DNA from: Sinonovacula constricta
Lineage: Eukaryota; Mollusca; Bivalvia; Cardiida; Solecurtidae
Length of the DNA: 64,000 bases
NCBI GenBank assembly: GCA_007844125.1
Contig: CM017563.1
Location: 35,595,921-35,659,920, forward strand
Reading direction: 5' to 3'
Positions 11,551 through 24,400 of this stretch are shown here, piece after piece. A program made the translations under genes and the position numbers. Each line of letters opens with the position of its first letter. The first letter of the stretch is position 1. The notes under the pieces were generated by a model, which had not been told where the DNA came from, did no database searches, and was given only the letters and a program-made list of their open reading frames with translations.

Positions 11551-11959
11551 AATCTCGCAACGTACGCTAGCTTTATCACAATACAGTATGAAGAAGTCGA
11601 CTAAGACGGCAACCAACTAATTGTATTGTATGCATATCTTATAAAATATTATATGATACACTATATGACAAATTAAATCAAGTATAAAACTTTACTTGAC
11701 GTCATTTTTCCCCTTCATTTAACGCGTGGAAATGGTACACTTATATCCGAAGTACTCATAATGCATATGAAGCCGATGGAAACAAATACAATTTTGATGT
11801 GAAAGGTGTCCGAAATAATTATAGATAAGTTAACAAGCATACATTTTTGATTGACGTATACACTAATATCCGACGGCGACATGTTACCGATCAAGGGCGA
11901 CTGTTACCGATCAAGGGCGACCTGTTACCAGTTAAGGAGGGTGGAGTGTTACTAATTCT

Positions 11960-12166
11960 TCTCGAGTTGGTGTCTCCTTTTCATTCATAATTGTCAGTAA
12001 TATCTAGCTTGTGAGCGCCGATAATTCGCTCGATTAGCTGATATTCCCTTCAGGATCTAGTCAAACGACGATTCGCCAGGTACTTCTTCAAATCTGTTAG
12101 CTTGAAATGGTCCAATTCTTAGTTGTTTACACAAGCTTCGTTGATTTCTTTGTCCTTGTCCGCCAT
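11960..12166 (-). pseudogene. decayed SAP-domain reading frame of a mobile element
   Basis: Reading leftwards from ATG at 12,166, one frame gives MADKDKEINEACVNN, stop, then ELDHFKLTDLKKYLANRRLT, RS, stop, REYQLIERIIGAHKLDI. The spacing of LTDLKKYL and LIERI fits a SAP DNA-binding helix pair. Three in-frame stops (12,119-12,121, at the RS position, and at the end) break it, without frameshifts. It lies just inside the right terminus of the outer element, so it probably began that element's protein. Confidence 0.5.
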
Positions 12167-12499
12167 CTTTTTTTTTTCACTTAGTCCCCAGGGGAGTAGC
12201 CTCCCTTTGAATTCAAGGGAAGTAACCGAGTTATCGGACTGCCCAATTCCTCGATCATTGGCTCTCCGGAGTGGCCAGTCTTCGATGCCGGCCTTTTGTT
12301 TTTCGCTCTATTGAGTTGTTAGTCGGTGAGTCGAGTCCTCAGCCGTGGCTACTCCTGAGTGTTTGTCTTCGACTCCCGTTCTCTGCTATTGTCTGCTCTC
12401 TCCGTCTTATTAATCGACGAGTCTGGCTCTCAGGCAGACATTGTTTGCCCCAGATGATAAATGACCAAGGAACATATTTGTTATATATAATAAAATAAT

Positions 12500-15400
12500 C
12501 TTTAATAAAAAAAAAAATTGTCGTTGACATAATAAATATTTCAAAAATGGAAGATTAGGTGATTCATCTATTCGAATATGGAAGGTCAAATAAAACATTT
12601 TGTTTTAATATGGACGATCAAATGATACTTATTCATCCAATATGTAAAATAATATGCAGCAAAAACTTAATAATATAAAACAAAACACGAGTATCTTAAT
12701 TTCTCCTTTAATAAAGGTGAATACATGTACATCTTATTAAATTCATAATATATGTCGCAATTAATTGTGAGTAAAACGTTTCCCTTGACAAATAATGCAT
12801 ACTCACTGAGTACAAGTTATCTGAACTATCCATAAGACGTAATGCCAATCTTTACGAAAGGTATTATGACTAAAGTTATGATCAGTGTATGCTTATGAAG
12901 ACAATTTTATATCCTCTTTTACCACAGTATAAAATGTGCAAATATAATACAGTTTTATTGTTATCTATTGCAATGAAATAATAAGTAAGGAGTACCAACA
13001 GGGTAATGAAGTAATTAACTATTATCATGCAACATACACATTTATTTAATATCACATAAGCTATATAAAATTTAAACAGTGGTAACAAAGCGGAAGAATT
13101 AAAAGAAACTAGGCAAGTCGGGTCTGGCCGAAATATATCTACAGTAATTACCTTAACGAAACGTTAACGTAATGTTCAAAACATAAAGTAAAGTTCCTGG
13201 TTGCTGGTTTGTCGGATTAGTTCAAACATACTTATTTGTATATTATGATATGATTATATTTTTATTATATTTTATTTGTTAATTATTTTTAATGAAAGCT
13301 TCAACTATGGATATATGTTTAGACATGCTCGCATATTGCAAAACCATATTAAACTAGCTGTCATTAATATTGCGACTACTGTTCAATAACATTTTTGACA
13401 ATATACGCTACATTTCAGCTGAATGTACTGGATAATGATGTGATAGAAATTGGCTGCATTGATTAGTCATAAAAACCTCGAATGAATAATATGAGTGTCT
13501 TGTGGATATAGTTTATTGAAAATGTAGAGGGTGGAGATTCTATAAATAGCTTGGCAGTACAATAATCTTATATTTTGAGAAGATCCACAAAAAACATGTT
13601 ATTCTTATACAGCGTTTACCTATATGTTGCAGTTTCGCTACACAGAATTCACATTCTAAAACAATAGACAGGGAAACAGCCTCAGTTAATCAAATAACTG
13701 AAGAGGATTTAAATACAAGAAACATAGTTGTATCGCTTTACTTCTTTCACTTAAATGCTCTTTTACTATTTTAGTGTAAAATACCGCGTAAAAAAATTAA
13801 TAAGCGTGATATAATAAAATGATAAGAAGCAATTACTGCCATTGTCTTTTCTAAATAGTAAGAATCCAGCCTGTAAGACACGTAAGTATGTATTAGCGTA
13901 AACTAAATAAATTGGAATAACAGTAGTTTATCTTTCAAAAACAATTAATCCTATTTAATTATATATGTCGTCTTCGCGTATCTGACTGGTCTCTAAATTA
14001 TATTCTTACATTAACATGATGTAACTAAACTAGATGTGTGTCGAGGCAAACTTTTCTTTTCGCAACTTCCGACAGAAGGTAATCGGCATGTTAATATGAA
14101 TTAAAGTTAGTGTCATTTTTATTCAAGTACAATTTAAGTTCAGCAAAACCTTGCTGAGGGTGAAATCGTCTCGGTTTTCATACCATTGTTAATAACTAAA
14201 ATTGCCTCGCTTTTCAGTTCATTGTTAATTACGAATATGGTCAAAATTTTTAGTTTATTTTTATTATGATAGTTGTTATACTTTTAAATTCATTTTTATA
14301 ACAAAATTTGCCTTATTTTACAGTTCATTGTTTATAACAAAAAATGTAAGAAGATTCCAGTTTATAACTTATAAAAGGAACTGCAACGGTTTCCAATAAC
14401 TTGATAACAATTTGGCCAAAGTGGGCTTTTTATTTTATAAACACACACGACCACCAAGTCAACGCAGAACCAAGAATATCAGCGTTACGTTGTGCAATAC
14501 AAAATGGAATCTTTTTGTAAATAAAAAGATGGTTAGACATAATAACAGCTTGCAAAATAGAAATAAGTAAGGAGAATAGAATAAATAACATATATTGAAA
14601 CACAGCATGAAATGCGAAAAATATTTTTGTATAGCCACATGCCCTTGTTAGTTGTTCGCCGCTGAAAAGGTAATGAATGAATAAAGGGTATATATATAAT
14701 TTTTAAAATACTATATGACCACGACATGCTTTTTTACAAATGCACAGCTTTACAGAAGAAAATGCCAAATAATATTGAGGGTATACGTAAACAAATCATG
14801 CACACGTAAACTTTTACACCGATGATCCAATCTATAAAAACATCCACTCCTTTATCACGTTCATAATGAACAGTCAAGAGACACCTGTTCATTTGTAGTG
14901 ATATGAACAAAACAACCAAATTACCATCACATCTGTTGTCATCAATTATGGTTAAATATATATGCCGTATATACTTTGAGCTACAATAAACAGCCAAACT
15001 AATAATGGATGAAACGACTTGTACAAAAAACATACGTTTCACGCATTGGTATTGTCCTCTAAACGATTTCACACTTCAAAGAAACGCATTTCCTTTTAAA
15101 AGGAAAACATGGTCACATGTATACACAGTCTGCCTTAAACAAACTGATGCTTATAAACATAGCACAGCTACCCTTTGTCTAGCAAGTGTCTCATTCGAAG
15201 AATCTGTCACTTTGCCATTAACAAGTCAAAGACATTTGGAGCTCTTTCTATTGAGCGTAAAATTGTTTGAGAAATTCTCCCAGCTTATATGTTTTTGCGT
15301 TTCAAATTGAAACAATTAATTGTTGTTGTTTTTCAAAACTATGTTTAGGTTAGCACGAAAAACACCTCCTACTACGAACTAGATGTCAGTGTTGCATATA

Positions 15401-15500
15401 AGCTTTGCATTGAATTGCGTTGTATCGTTTTATATGCTGTTTTCGTTCAAACATTGTTACACAAAATCATATACACGTTACAACCTTAACATTGCCCTTT
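12500..15500. other. no gene seen: 3' flank of the MMP
   Basis: This stretch separates the stop codon at 15,527 from the inverted-repeat element. It should hold the MMP 3' untranslated region on the minus strand, but no convincing polyadenylation signal close to the stop was identified. Confidence 0.45.
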
Positions 15501-15526
15501 CCCCGAATACACCGCATTGTGCCTTA

Positions 15527-15744
15527 CTATCTATCCCGATAAAATGCGTTGGCTAATGCTCTAGCGCTTATAAAAGTTGTCAAAAACAGATATGGAATAT
15601 GTTGATTAGATAGGAATGCCGTCTCGCCGGAATTCCTTGATTGTTTGAGATTGCCGTTGTATACGACGTCCGGAATGGTTATCCATTGTTCGTCATCAGT
15701 ACGGGATTCCCCATCCAGAGAGCCAAATGGTCCCTTCACCCTGT
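15527..15744 (-). CDS. MMP last coding exon: C-terminal tail
   Basis: This exon has an acceptor after tctttacag, and 218 bp later a TAG stop. It encodes 71 residues beyond the hemopexin domain. The middle is polar ([20 protein letters not shown], then [11 protein letters not shown]) and the end is hydrophobic ([20 protein letters not shown], then YRDR). A tail like this is unusual for a simple secreted MMP. It could be a GPI-anchor signal, or merely an extended tail. No cytoplasmic domain follows. Confidence 0.85.
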
Positions 15745-18700
15745 CTGTAAAGATAAATATATCAGGAAAACAATAAAAATAAACGAAACACTGGCCATTT
15801 CGACAATACAGCTCGTAGTTAAATATAGATCTTCTCGCTCTATATTGACTAAAATGTAATTGTGACAAAAAGTCGGAAAACAACATCACGTTGTTTCTTT
15901 TCATGCAAATCTTATACATGTTTCGTTCGTTCATTTATTGTTAACACACAACTGTAACATACCTAATTAGTACATACATGTACTCTTATCTTTTACAGAA
16001 TACTAAGAGTATTATTTACTTAGCAAATATACACTAAAGAAAACATACAATGAACGAATTTGGAACCTTAAATATCTACAAAAATTGTAATAGGGAGAAT
16101 ACACTTTCTTACTGAATAAAGTACTGTCTAAATTTTTCAAGAATATCATATCATGTGAAACATCATATGATGTCTAGGAAAAATCATCCTTACGTCTATT
16201 GTTTTAATAAAAGACGCTAGGTTTTTTAATATAAACATCAAATTACAATCTATTTACAAAAGGACAGGTAATTTTGCAATCAATTTGCTATGACGTTTTT
16301 CTTTCAAATGATTACATGGTCCCTCTTTAATTTAACATGCATGGTTATAGATATGTCTAGTACAAGTTCACTGCTGCCGCTGTGGAGAGCTATGTTATAC
16401 ATCATATTGGGATAATAGTGTAGAAGGCAATAACGGACATTCTATTCTATGAGACCTTTTTTTTCAGGGAACAGAACCGAGTATGTCGCGGTTTGAAATC
16501 TTAATTGCAATTATAGACAGAGCAGCAGGCATTATTGGGAACTCGCAGCTGTTTGTTGAGGTCTTTTGTCTTTTATCAAAAGAAAGCTAGAATGTAGGAC
16601 CAAATAATGCAGCATGTTATTACAAAAACTGTGGAAGAAAACAATGAACAAAGCAAAGTAACATCCTCCTAGAATAATGAACCGACAGTGAAAAATAGTG
16701 CCTAGTTCCAATGATAATTATAATAATATTATGTATTGTATACCTTGACTAAAGGCCTTGTTCCTGCGGTCTATCTCCCGGATTTGACTCTGAGAGGGGC
16801 AGCCTAGCCACCAGATACCCGTCTCCCTGGGATAGTTACCGACGTCAACCTGCATTGTAATTTGGAATCTTTATACATATTTATTCTTTGTGAAATTATA
16901 CAAGTGGTGTACAGTTGACCTGACGTTTTGTGACGATGTGGATGATTCTGAGTGTAAAGCACCTCGCCGCTATAGCAAGACAATGCGACTTAAGTTAAGT
17001 TCTAGTTACGTACGCTTGGACTGTTTGCTTGCTAAGACAGAAATATCCCGTGAATACATTCGCATAAGTTGTTGTTTCTATTAAGACAACATATACGGAC
17101 ACATCAATTGGCCGAGTAAAAAGCGCTTCTCAATCATGCGCAATTCGCTTACAAAAACGAAGGTGGAAGTATAGGTTGCTGATGGTTTCTTGTGCGTCTG
17201 TGTTGTTGTTTTTGTTGTTTTTGTTGCTTTCCTTCGTTTTATTTGTTGTTGTTGTTTGTCATTTTGTTAAAATAAGTTTATAAGTTTATAAGAATAAGTT
17301 TATATGAGTATAGAAGTCTTTTGAGCATTGCAACACAAACCAACATTTGAAAAGGCACAGGACACAGTTATTCAAATGCAAGCAAAACGTAAAAGAATAT
17401 CATATAAACTTGTTTACATGAAATTAACTTGCAAATTGTATACCTCAAAAAATATTTTTAAATAATAATGACATGTTTATTTAAAAGTAAAAAGTATAAA
17501 TTCATTTTTCTCTTAGCATTTAAACGATATTGCTCTATGTTGCATAAAAAATACATTTCTGGGCGCAATTTTTAAAAAAGAGAAGACATTTGAATAATTA
17601 AACGTAAAAGTCAGATTTTACGTAGAAATAACGTGAATCGGGGACCAAGAGTACAAGACATAGTATATATCTATATCTGATCTTATTATCATGTAAATGC
17701 AGCCTGCCCTTTATAATTCTGTAGTATTCCAGCGCCAATTCAAAGGATTCAATATCATATGCAAGTAGCAGAAAATATTCTTTTGAAGCCAAATTGATTT
17801 CTACATTTTACTTATGATTAATATTCGAAGAGCTAAAGTACAATAATGAAAAATATGATTTTCAAACCAAGTTTATCAGTTTCGGGGCTTTAGAAAAAGT
17901 ATCTGACATAATATTTTTTTTAATTATGTTGGGAAAAGCAGCACTTAGAGCCCGCATGTAAATATGTAAATATGTACAAAAGGCAAGAGTGCATAATGGG
18001 GGTTTCATAATATTGATGCATTTTGCAGTCTAACATTCAGAAATATTAAGCAATGCTCTTGAAATTTACATCAATTACCTACGCATCAATGACGATCGAT
18101 GTATATGACACTTGCTCTCTTTTTACAATAGTTTTAACTTAAGTATTTATGTGCATATGAATGTTGAATTTAATGTCCTAAATACACAAACATATACTTT
18201 TAATAAAACGATGTACGCAGGGTATTTTATACTTAACCATCTATTGCTTATATTTTTAAGGGTGGCATACGAGAGTTTTGACTTTGTTTTAACAACCGAA
18301 AACCTATTTCGATTTTTTATTTGAAAATATTCCGCCAAGTGCTGTTAATTGATGTCCTGTATCTATGAGAAAATTGAACAAAACGCCCAAATCGTCAAAA
18401 ATGTATTTCTTATATGAGACACGCTTTAAATTTAGAAAACAATATGGCAAAATCACGTTGTATCATCATGCGGGAAATCCGCTCTGGCGCTGATATCTAT
18501 TTTTAGCAGAAATCCCCATCATGATTATTTGTAGAGTTGGAAAAACCCAAAATCGAGAACGTTTTGTTTCACGATCTGAAGTTTCTTACTATTGCCAGAG
18601 TTTACAATCGTTGTATTAAAGACTTACATTTTTAAATAGACTTCCAAAGTTCCACAAATTATGAGTAAATCATTGCTATATATTTAGACAGTCATAATGT

Positions 18701-21447
18701 CAGTTGCATCTTTTAAAACACGAGGTTAATTCCTCTAAAATATATCAATTGTGTTAGAAAGCATTTATACATACACTAAGGGACGCTGTAAATAGTAACT
18801 TACATTAAAACTCTGATCATTGTACCGATAGTACTGATCACCAGAAAAGAAGTACGTCCGTCCATTCTGGTATTGGAACGCCGCATCAATCTTGCTTGGT
18901 AATCCTCGCCATATCGATAATGGTCGAGGGTATCCGTAGTCTACACGGTTACCATAGTAACGCCAATATTTATTATCTGTAAATATTAAACACAAAAACG
19001 TATAAACGATGTTTTAATGTATGCTTTATTATTACAAATAAGGCTAAAAAGTTTAAGTAAAACTACTACACTGTTCGTTGTTTAAGAAAGAATACGTTAA
19101 TTTGTTTTCTGTTTAATGTAAGCACAATGTTTCTGTGTGCGTCGAATAAGAACAAAAGCAAATATTGAGGAAAAACTCAAAATACAGAACAAAAACATAT
19201 AGAGGGAGTATTAAATAGAATAGAATTTAAGGATGTTCAGTTATCTCCTCATTACATTCCATATAAACTTATACTTCGGTTGTGCTAAAGAATATGTGCA
19301 GAAATTGTCATTTAAAAACAACGACTTCAATAATAAAAATGACCCGACCAAGAACTTTCATGATGGCGATATCATTATCTAATTCTAATTTTTGAATTGT
19401 TTCATTCATACATAATGTTATCTCTAATCAAAAGGTAATGCATCGTATGCTCCTCTTGTTTATTGTCTTTTGTCACAATTTTTCAAGTCTTTTTCTGCTT
19501 TAAAACCTGGTAATGCAATGCAAGAAATAAACATACTGTATTATTAAACAATTGGGAATGTCTGCCTTGCATTTTGATCAAACATATTGAAAGCTAGGAA
19601 AATGCATTTAATTTGTCAAACCTTTGATGAAATAGGTTTTCCCATTGCCGGACCACACAAAGGCCGTATCTATATTCCCAGGAATGCCGTCGAAGCCTTC
19701 TGATATATTCTTTGGTCCGTATATCATGTCCATGTTGTGGAATTTCCAGTAAAAATCCCCCTGAGGATAGCAAACAGTTGTCAAGAAGTATGTGTTAACG
19801 TAGAAAAATTTACCAGTAATCATGCTTCATTTTAATGCTAAAACATAGTTATTTGCTTACAGATAGATGCGAAGATGACACATTTCGCGCGACTCTGCAC
19901 CAAAACGTGCAAATCCTTTTAGATGACTTCCAGCCGGAAATGGCTTATATGGATATACACTTTTGCTTAAGCCAGATCATTTCAAGATTTGCAGGTTAAG
20001 GCTGACACATTTTTGTAGTAAGATACCATTAATAGTATATATCATTTGTAGTGGAAACCATTTATAATATATAACATTTGTATTATAAACCAGTTATAGT
20101 TTATACCAGTTGTAGTGTATGCCAATTGCAGTATACGCCAGTGTTAGCATATATCATAAGCAGTATATGTCAGTTGTAGTATATACTATTTTAGTTTATA
20201 CCATTTCAAGAACATATCGCTTGTTGTACAAACCCTTATGTTACACACTATTTGTAAAATAAACAATATGAAGCATATATCGTTTAAAGTATATATCATT
20301 TGCAGTGTAGACCAATTTAATATATAACATTTTGAAGTATATGCTATTTATAGTAAATGCCATTGGTTGTATTAACCATTTGTAGTAACGACCATTTGCA
20401 TTTATTATCATATATATTGTATATTATTTGTATTGTAAATATACTCTGTAGTTTTCGCATTTAATACCATTTGTATTGTATACTTTTTGTAGCATAAATG
20501 ATTTGTAATATAATTCTTACTTATAGTATAAATTTGTAGTTTCATACTTTATTTTATACGCGTATATAGTATTTTATTCTTATACAATATAGTTGATAGC
20601 AGGAATCATATTTTAGCTCATTTATTAATGTCCCAGTTTCGTTAGTAGGAATAGATTGTTTAGTAAAGGGTATACAAATAAGCTTTTTTAAAATGGGTAG
20701 AGTAAATCTTTCCTTTCATGGAATTGTAACGATAAGTATGACAAAAATTTAAAAGCCGACCAAAATATCTTTTTCAAACATACGAGCCATTCGCCATTTG
20801 CAGTATTTGGAAGAAGTTTGTAATGTTACACTAAACATTTGTTGAATTTGAAGTGGGGAAAATGCCTTATAATATTATAACAGTACAGCAGTGTACAATT
20901 ACTGATCAAATTCAGTTTAAGGTCACCGTAGAGTATTGCAAATCATTAACGCAATATATCCTCATATACTTACTAGCCATGTTTTGTTTAAGACCATTTA
21001 TCTAATAGAAAATCAATTCAAGTGCATCAAACGACTATTTTTTTATCGTCAAGGGACATGATAATTTCTTAAATGCAGTATTCAGTCTATGTAATGTTTG
21101 GCCAATGGCACTTATATGCGATTTACAGTAATCGACAGAGCATGATGTAATTAATCCCTTGGATATCACGCATTCCCATAAGCAAGATTCGTTCATTAGA
21201 TAGAACCTATTTAACTTAAAGCACAACATTAATGTAAAGTAAACTACGTGTTGTACATGCGAATGTGCGTGTCCTAGATTAATGATGGTATTTGACCACA
21301 GGAAAGGTTTTACCGTAAAAAAATGTTTTCTTTCAAATTATCGAAACATATTATAGAATAATGTAGAAATTATCTTATAAACATAAACATTTTACAGACC
21401 AGTTGACATAAATTCATTATCATTTATTATTATTATTATTATTATTA

Positions 21448-21482
<35 letters not shown>

Positions 21483-24400
21483 GTAACTAGTATTCCGGAA
21501 CACCATTTTATCATCATTAACATTAATTGTTATCAAATGTGTATCGTCTATTACACTTATTCAAACTACTTTATATGAAAAGTACCTGTTCCAAGATATG
21601 TCGATGAAATTTAAATACATAATAAAAACGCATCAAAGAGACACGCGTGTACCTTGTATATGAAAGTCCATCCATTTGGCCACGTAAGGGCAGCATCTAT
21701 TGGGCCGGTTACCGTATTCCAGTCCCAATGTATCAATCTAGGGTACCCCACATCAATACCATTATCGCTGAGACGATAATAATAATCACCTATAAAGAGA
21801 CAACATAGTTTTGCCATTGTGTCTGTTGTTGCTTAGAGTTTCTTCAAGATTAAATAATATAAGCTGTTTTACTGAGCTCAATAAATATAGGTAACTCAAT
21901 CTTACATCTATTAAAATATAAGAAAGAGAAGAAAGCAATAAATGTCATACAAAGTTCATATCAAGTTTGGAGTAAAAATATTAGGTGAACATATTATCAA
22001 TGTGATATAAGACAAATGAAACATACAAAACAATTAGAACTGTTGAGTTTTTGATAAAGTACGTGTAAAAATGACTTTAGATAGAAAGTTAAGATAGTTA
22101 AAGATTCTGATATCAACATTAATAATGATAAGAATTAAGCCCTACCTTTAAACATATACGTTACTCCATCATCAGTTCTAGTGACAGCGTCTATAGATGC
22201 ATTTCTACATATTAGTGGAATTGTTTCAAATGTTAAATGTTCTGTGACCTTGGCAGGTTTTGGTGTAGTCTGCTCGAATGTTCCTATAAATGAAATTTTT
22301 TAAATAAAATGAAGTTTCTGTACAAAGTTCATGAAGTTTTGTAAAACCAACCCAAACTGAAACTGAAACTGAACACCTTGCTTAGTTTAAATCCTTATCT
22401 AAATCCTTATAATTTAACCTGCCTTGAAATCAATTTATTAATGTTAGATAACTTTGGGCTTTCGTGAAAATTTTAGCAAGAACAGTTCTGTAAGGTGTCG
22501 TTTTGTTGATCACAAAAATGAAATAGTTTCCTTTTATGGCCGTCCTTATTCGGTCAAATTAACAGTTAACCATGAGTCTCTCAAATTGAAATTTGACAAA
22601 TGACGTTCAATCAGGATCAATTTAAATTGATTTTTTCATATAAAAGTTTCCCCAGAATGAGGTGTGTAGCAGCCGTAAAGCAGAAGTACCATACAACTCC
22701 TGCACAGCTAGAATATCGTCCTGGTCCAGTTTAAAGTTCTTGTCGTAGCCCCTATAAAAAGGCGCCATCAGGGCGGTCCGGACATCAGAGTGGGCCAGAC
22801 CTAAAGAATGACCGAACTCATGGGCTGCAACTTGGAATAGATTCACCCCTGCAAGCACACACAATTATTGTTTACATAGGTAAATAGGAAAAGTTCCTGT
22901 CAAAATTTTCACAGATATTTAAATTTTATCTACCAGTAGACAAAGGCAAACAAGAAAATGTAAATCTGACAAAAACACAAAGACGAGACATAACACACAT
23001 AAAGTAAAACCATCAGTTACCGCCTTGGAACGGTCAATCGGCAAAAGGGCCGACTGGGGTGCTTAAACCTGGTTTGTGGAGCGCCCCAACCTCGCACTTC
23101 CTGAAGGTTTTTCTAGCAAACAAACAGTGTAAATAACAACATACCGTCAAAGTGAAACAACTAACAGCAAGCACCTGCATCGGGAGTTAAAACAGATACA
23201 TTGGACTTATATACATACATAATAAATAGTAATAAAATAAACTATAAACATATGTACTGTGTGTACAGTAGATAAAAGCCTCGGCAACGTAAAAAAATGA
23301 ATGAATGAAATAATGAAATAAAAAGCTAACATTTACCTATCTTTTTTCTTAGATAAACGTTGTTTGTTTTATTTCTTTTACTGTTAAAAAATAACAAAGT
23401 ATACTTATTTGAATAATTATTTGTTTCTCTTAATATCAAACATATGTTAATTAAAGAAAATTAACTAATTGCTGGCATGCATATATATGTACATATGACA
23501 GGCGTATAAAAAAGAAACGCTAAAGAAAATCAGAAAGTAGCATACATTATTATGAATAAATTATTTTTAAGAAAAAAGCAACTTATTATAAAAGTTTATC
23601 TTAAACAAGTATTAACACAACTCAAAAGCATAATGTATATGTATTACAATTACTATATGTCTTTACAATAATATATTTTTATTTTTAGACAAACTAAAGT
23701 AATTCGAAGTTGGTCAAAATGTTCACATTACTATATATATATGGTATCACATTAGCAAGATTTATTTGAATATGATTTTACATATTTATCTATATTGTTA
23801 AGGTAATATCAAATTTTGAATATAGATTATATTTACTGGGGACATTAATGTCATGGACATTAAAAATACACATTCAAAGTTTTTCCTTTGTATTATCCTA
23901 ACAAGTAATGCATTGTACGGTTAACTCAACACCTCATCAAAATCAGTTATTTACGTCAACTGCAAATTATTTGAAAAAACTAGCCTTCATTATTTTCCAC
24001 TGTCCACCGCTCATCTTCGTCGAAATGTGCGTCTCCGCCATACTGTGGGAAATAAGCGTGCGCCAGAGTTTGTCCATTTCCGTCAAATGGCGTATTGTCT
24101 CGATGATGACCTGAGACAAACTGGATCTCAATATCAACAGGACCGTATGATTTATGTTTGAATTTCAACGGGATCACATTACTCCAGAGCTGAAATGGTC
24201 AAAATTACGATCATTTTAAGATAACATGACAGATGGTCAAAGACTAATTCTGACAGACATTTTAGATTCTATTTATTCTAGTAGATTTTTATACATAGCA
24301 TACATGTTCCTCGCAATAAAGAGACATAACACATATGACCTCAATGATCGATGTGGGGTTTCTATCATTTTGAATTGAAATTAATTGAATGTAAATATTA

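Larger units (their letters stand above)
10571..11956. mobile_element. inverted-repeat element, inner (nested)
   Basis: Arms of about 250 bp (10,571-10,830 and 11,700-11,956) are inverted copies of each other. Each arm has three or four sub-repeats of about 21 bp of the form TTGATCGGTAACAGTTCGCC, then CGGATATAAGTGTATAC. The arms enclose about 870 bp with a 108-codon frame and a duplicated promoter-like unit. The structure resembles a foldback or MITE-like element inserted into the outer one. The superfamily is unknown. Confidence 0.65.
10290..12245. mobile_element. inverted-repeat DNA element, outer
   Basis: The outer termini are inverted repeats, GGGCAGTCCGATAACTAAGT at 10,291 and its near-complement ending GGACTGCCC at 12,244. 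Roughly 35 bp match, through CTTCCCTTGA. The element is about 1.95 kb and holds a second long inverted repeat. The right arm carries a decayed SAP-like reading frame. A target-site duplication was not clear; at most AT is shared. No transposase was found, so it is probably non-autonomous or a shell invaded by another element. Confidence 0.6.

Noticed and set aside
11588..11620. Ten-codon frame after the promoter-like units
   Set aside because: Too short to support as a gene; it may be chance.
12271..12498. 75-codon frame in the GC-richer block
   Set aside because: No domain. Frames exist in several phases because the block is GC-richer; it is better described as repeat flank.
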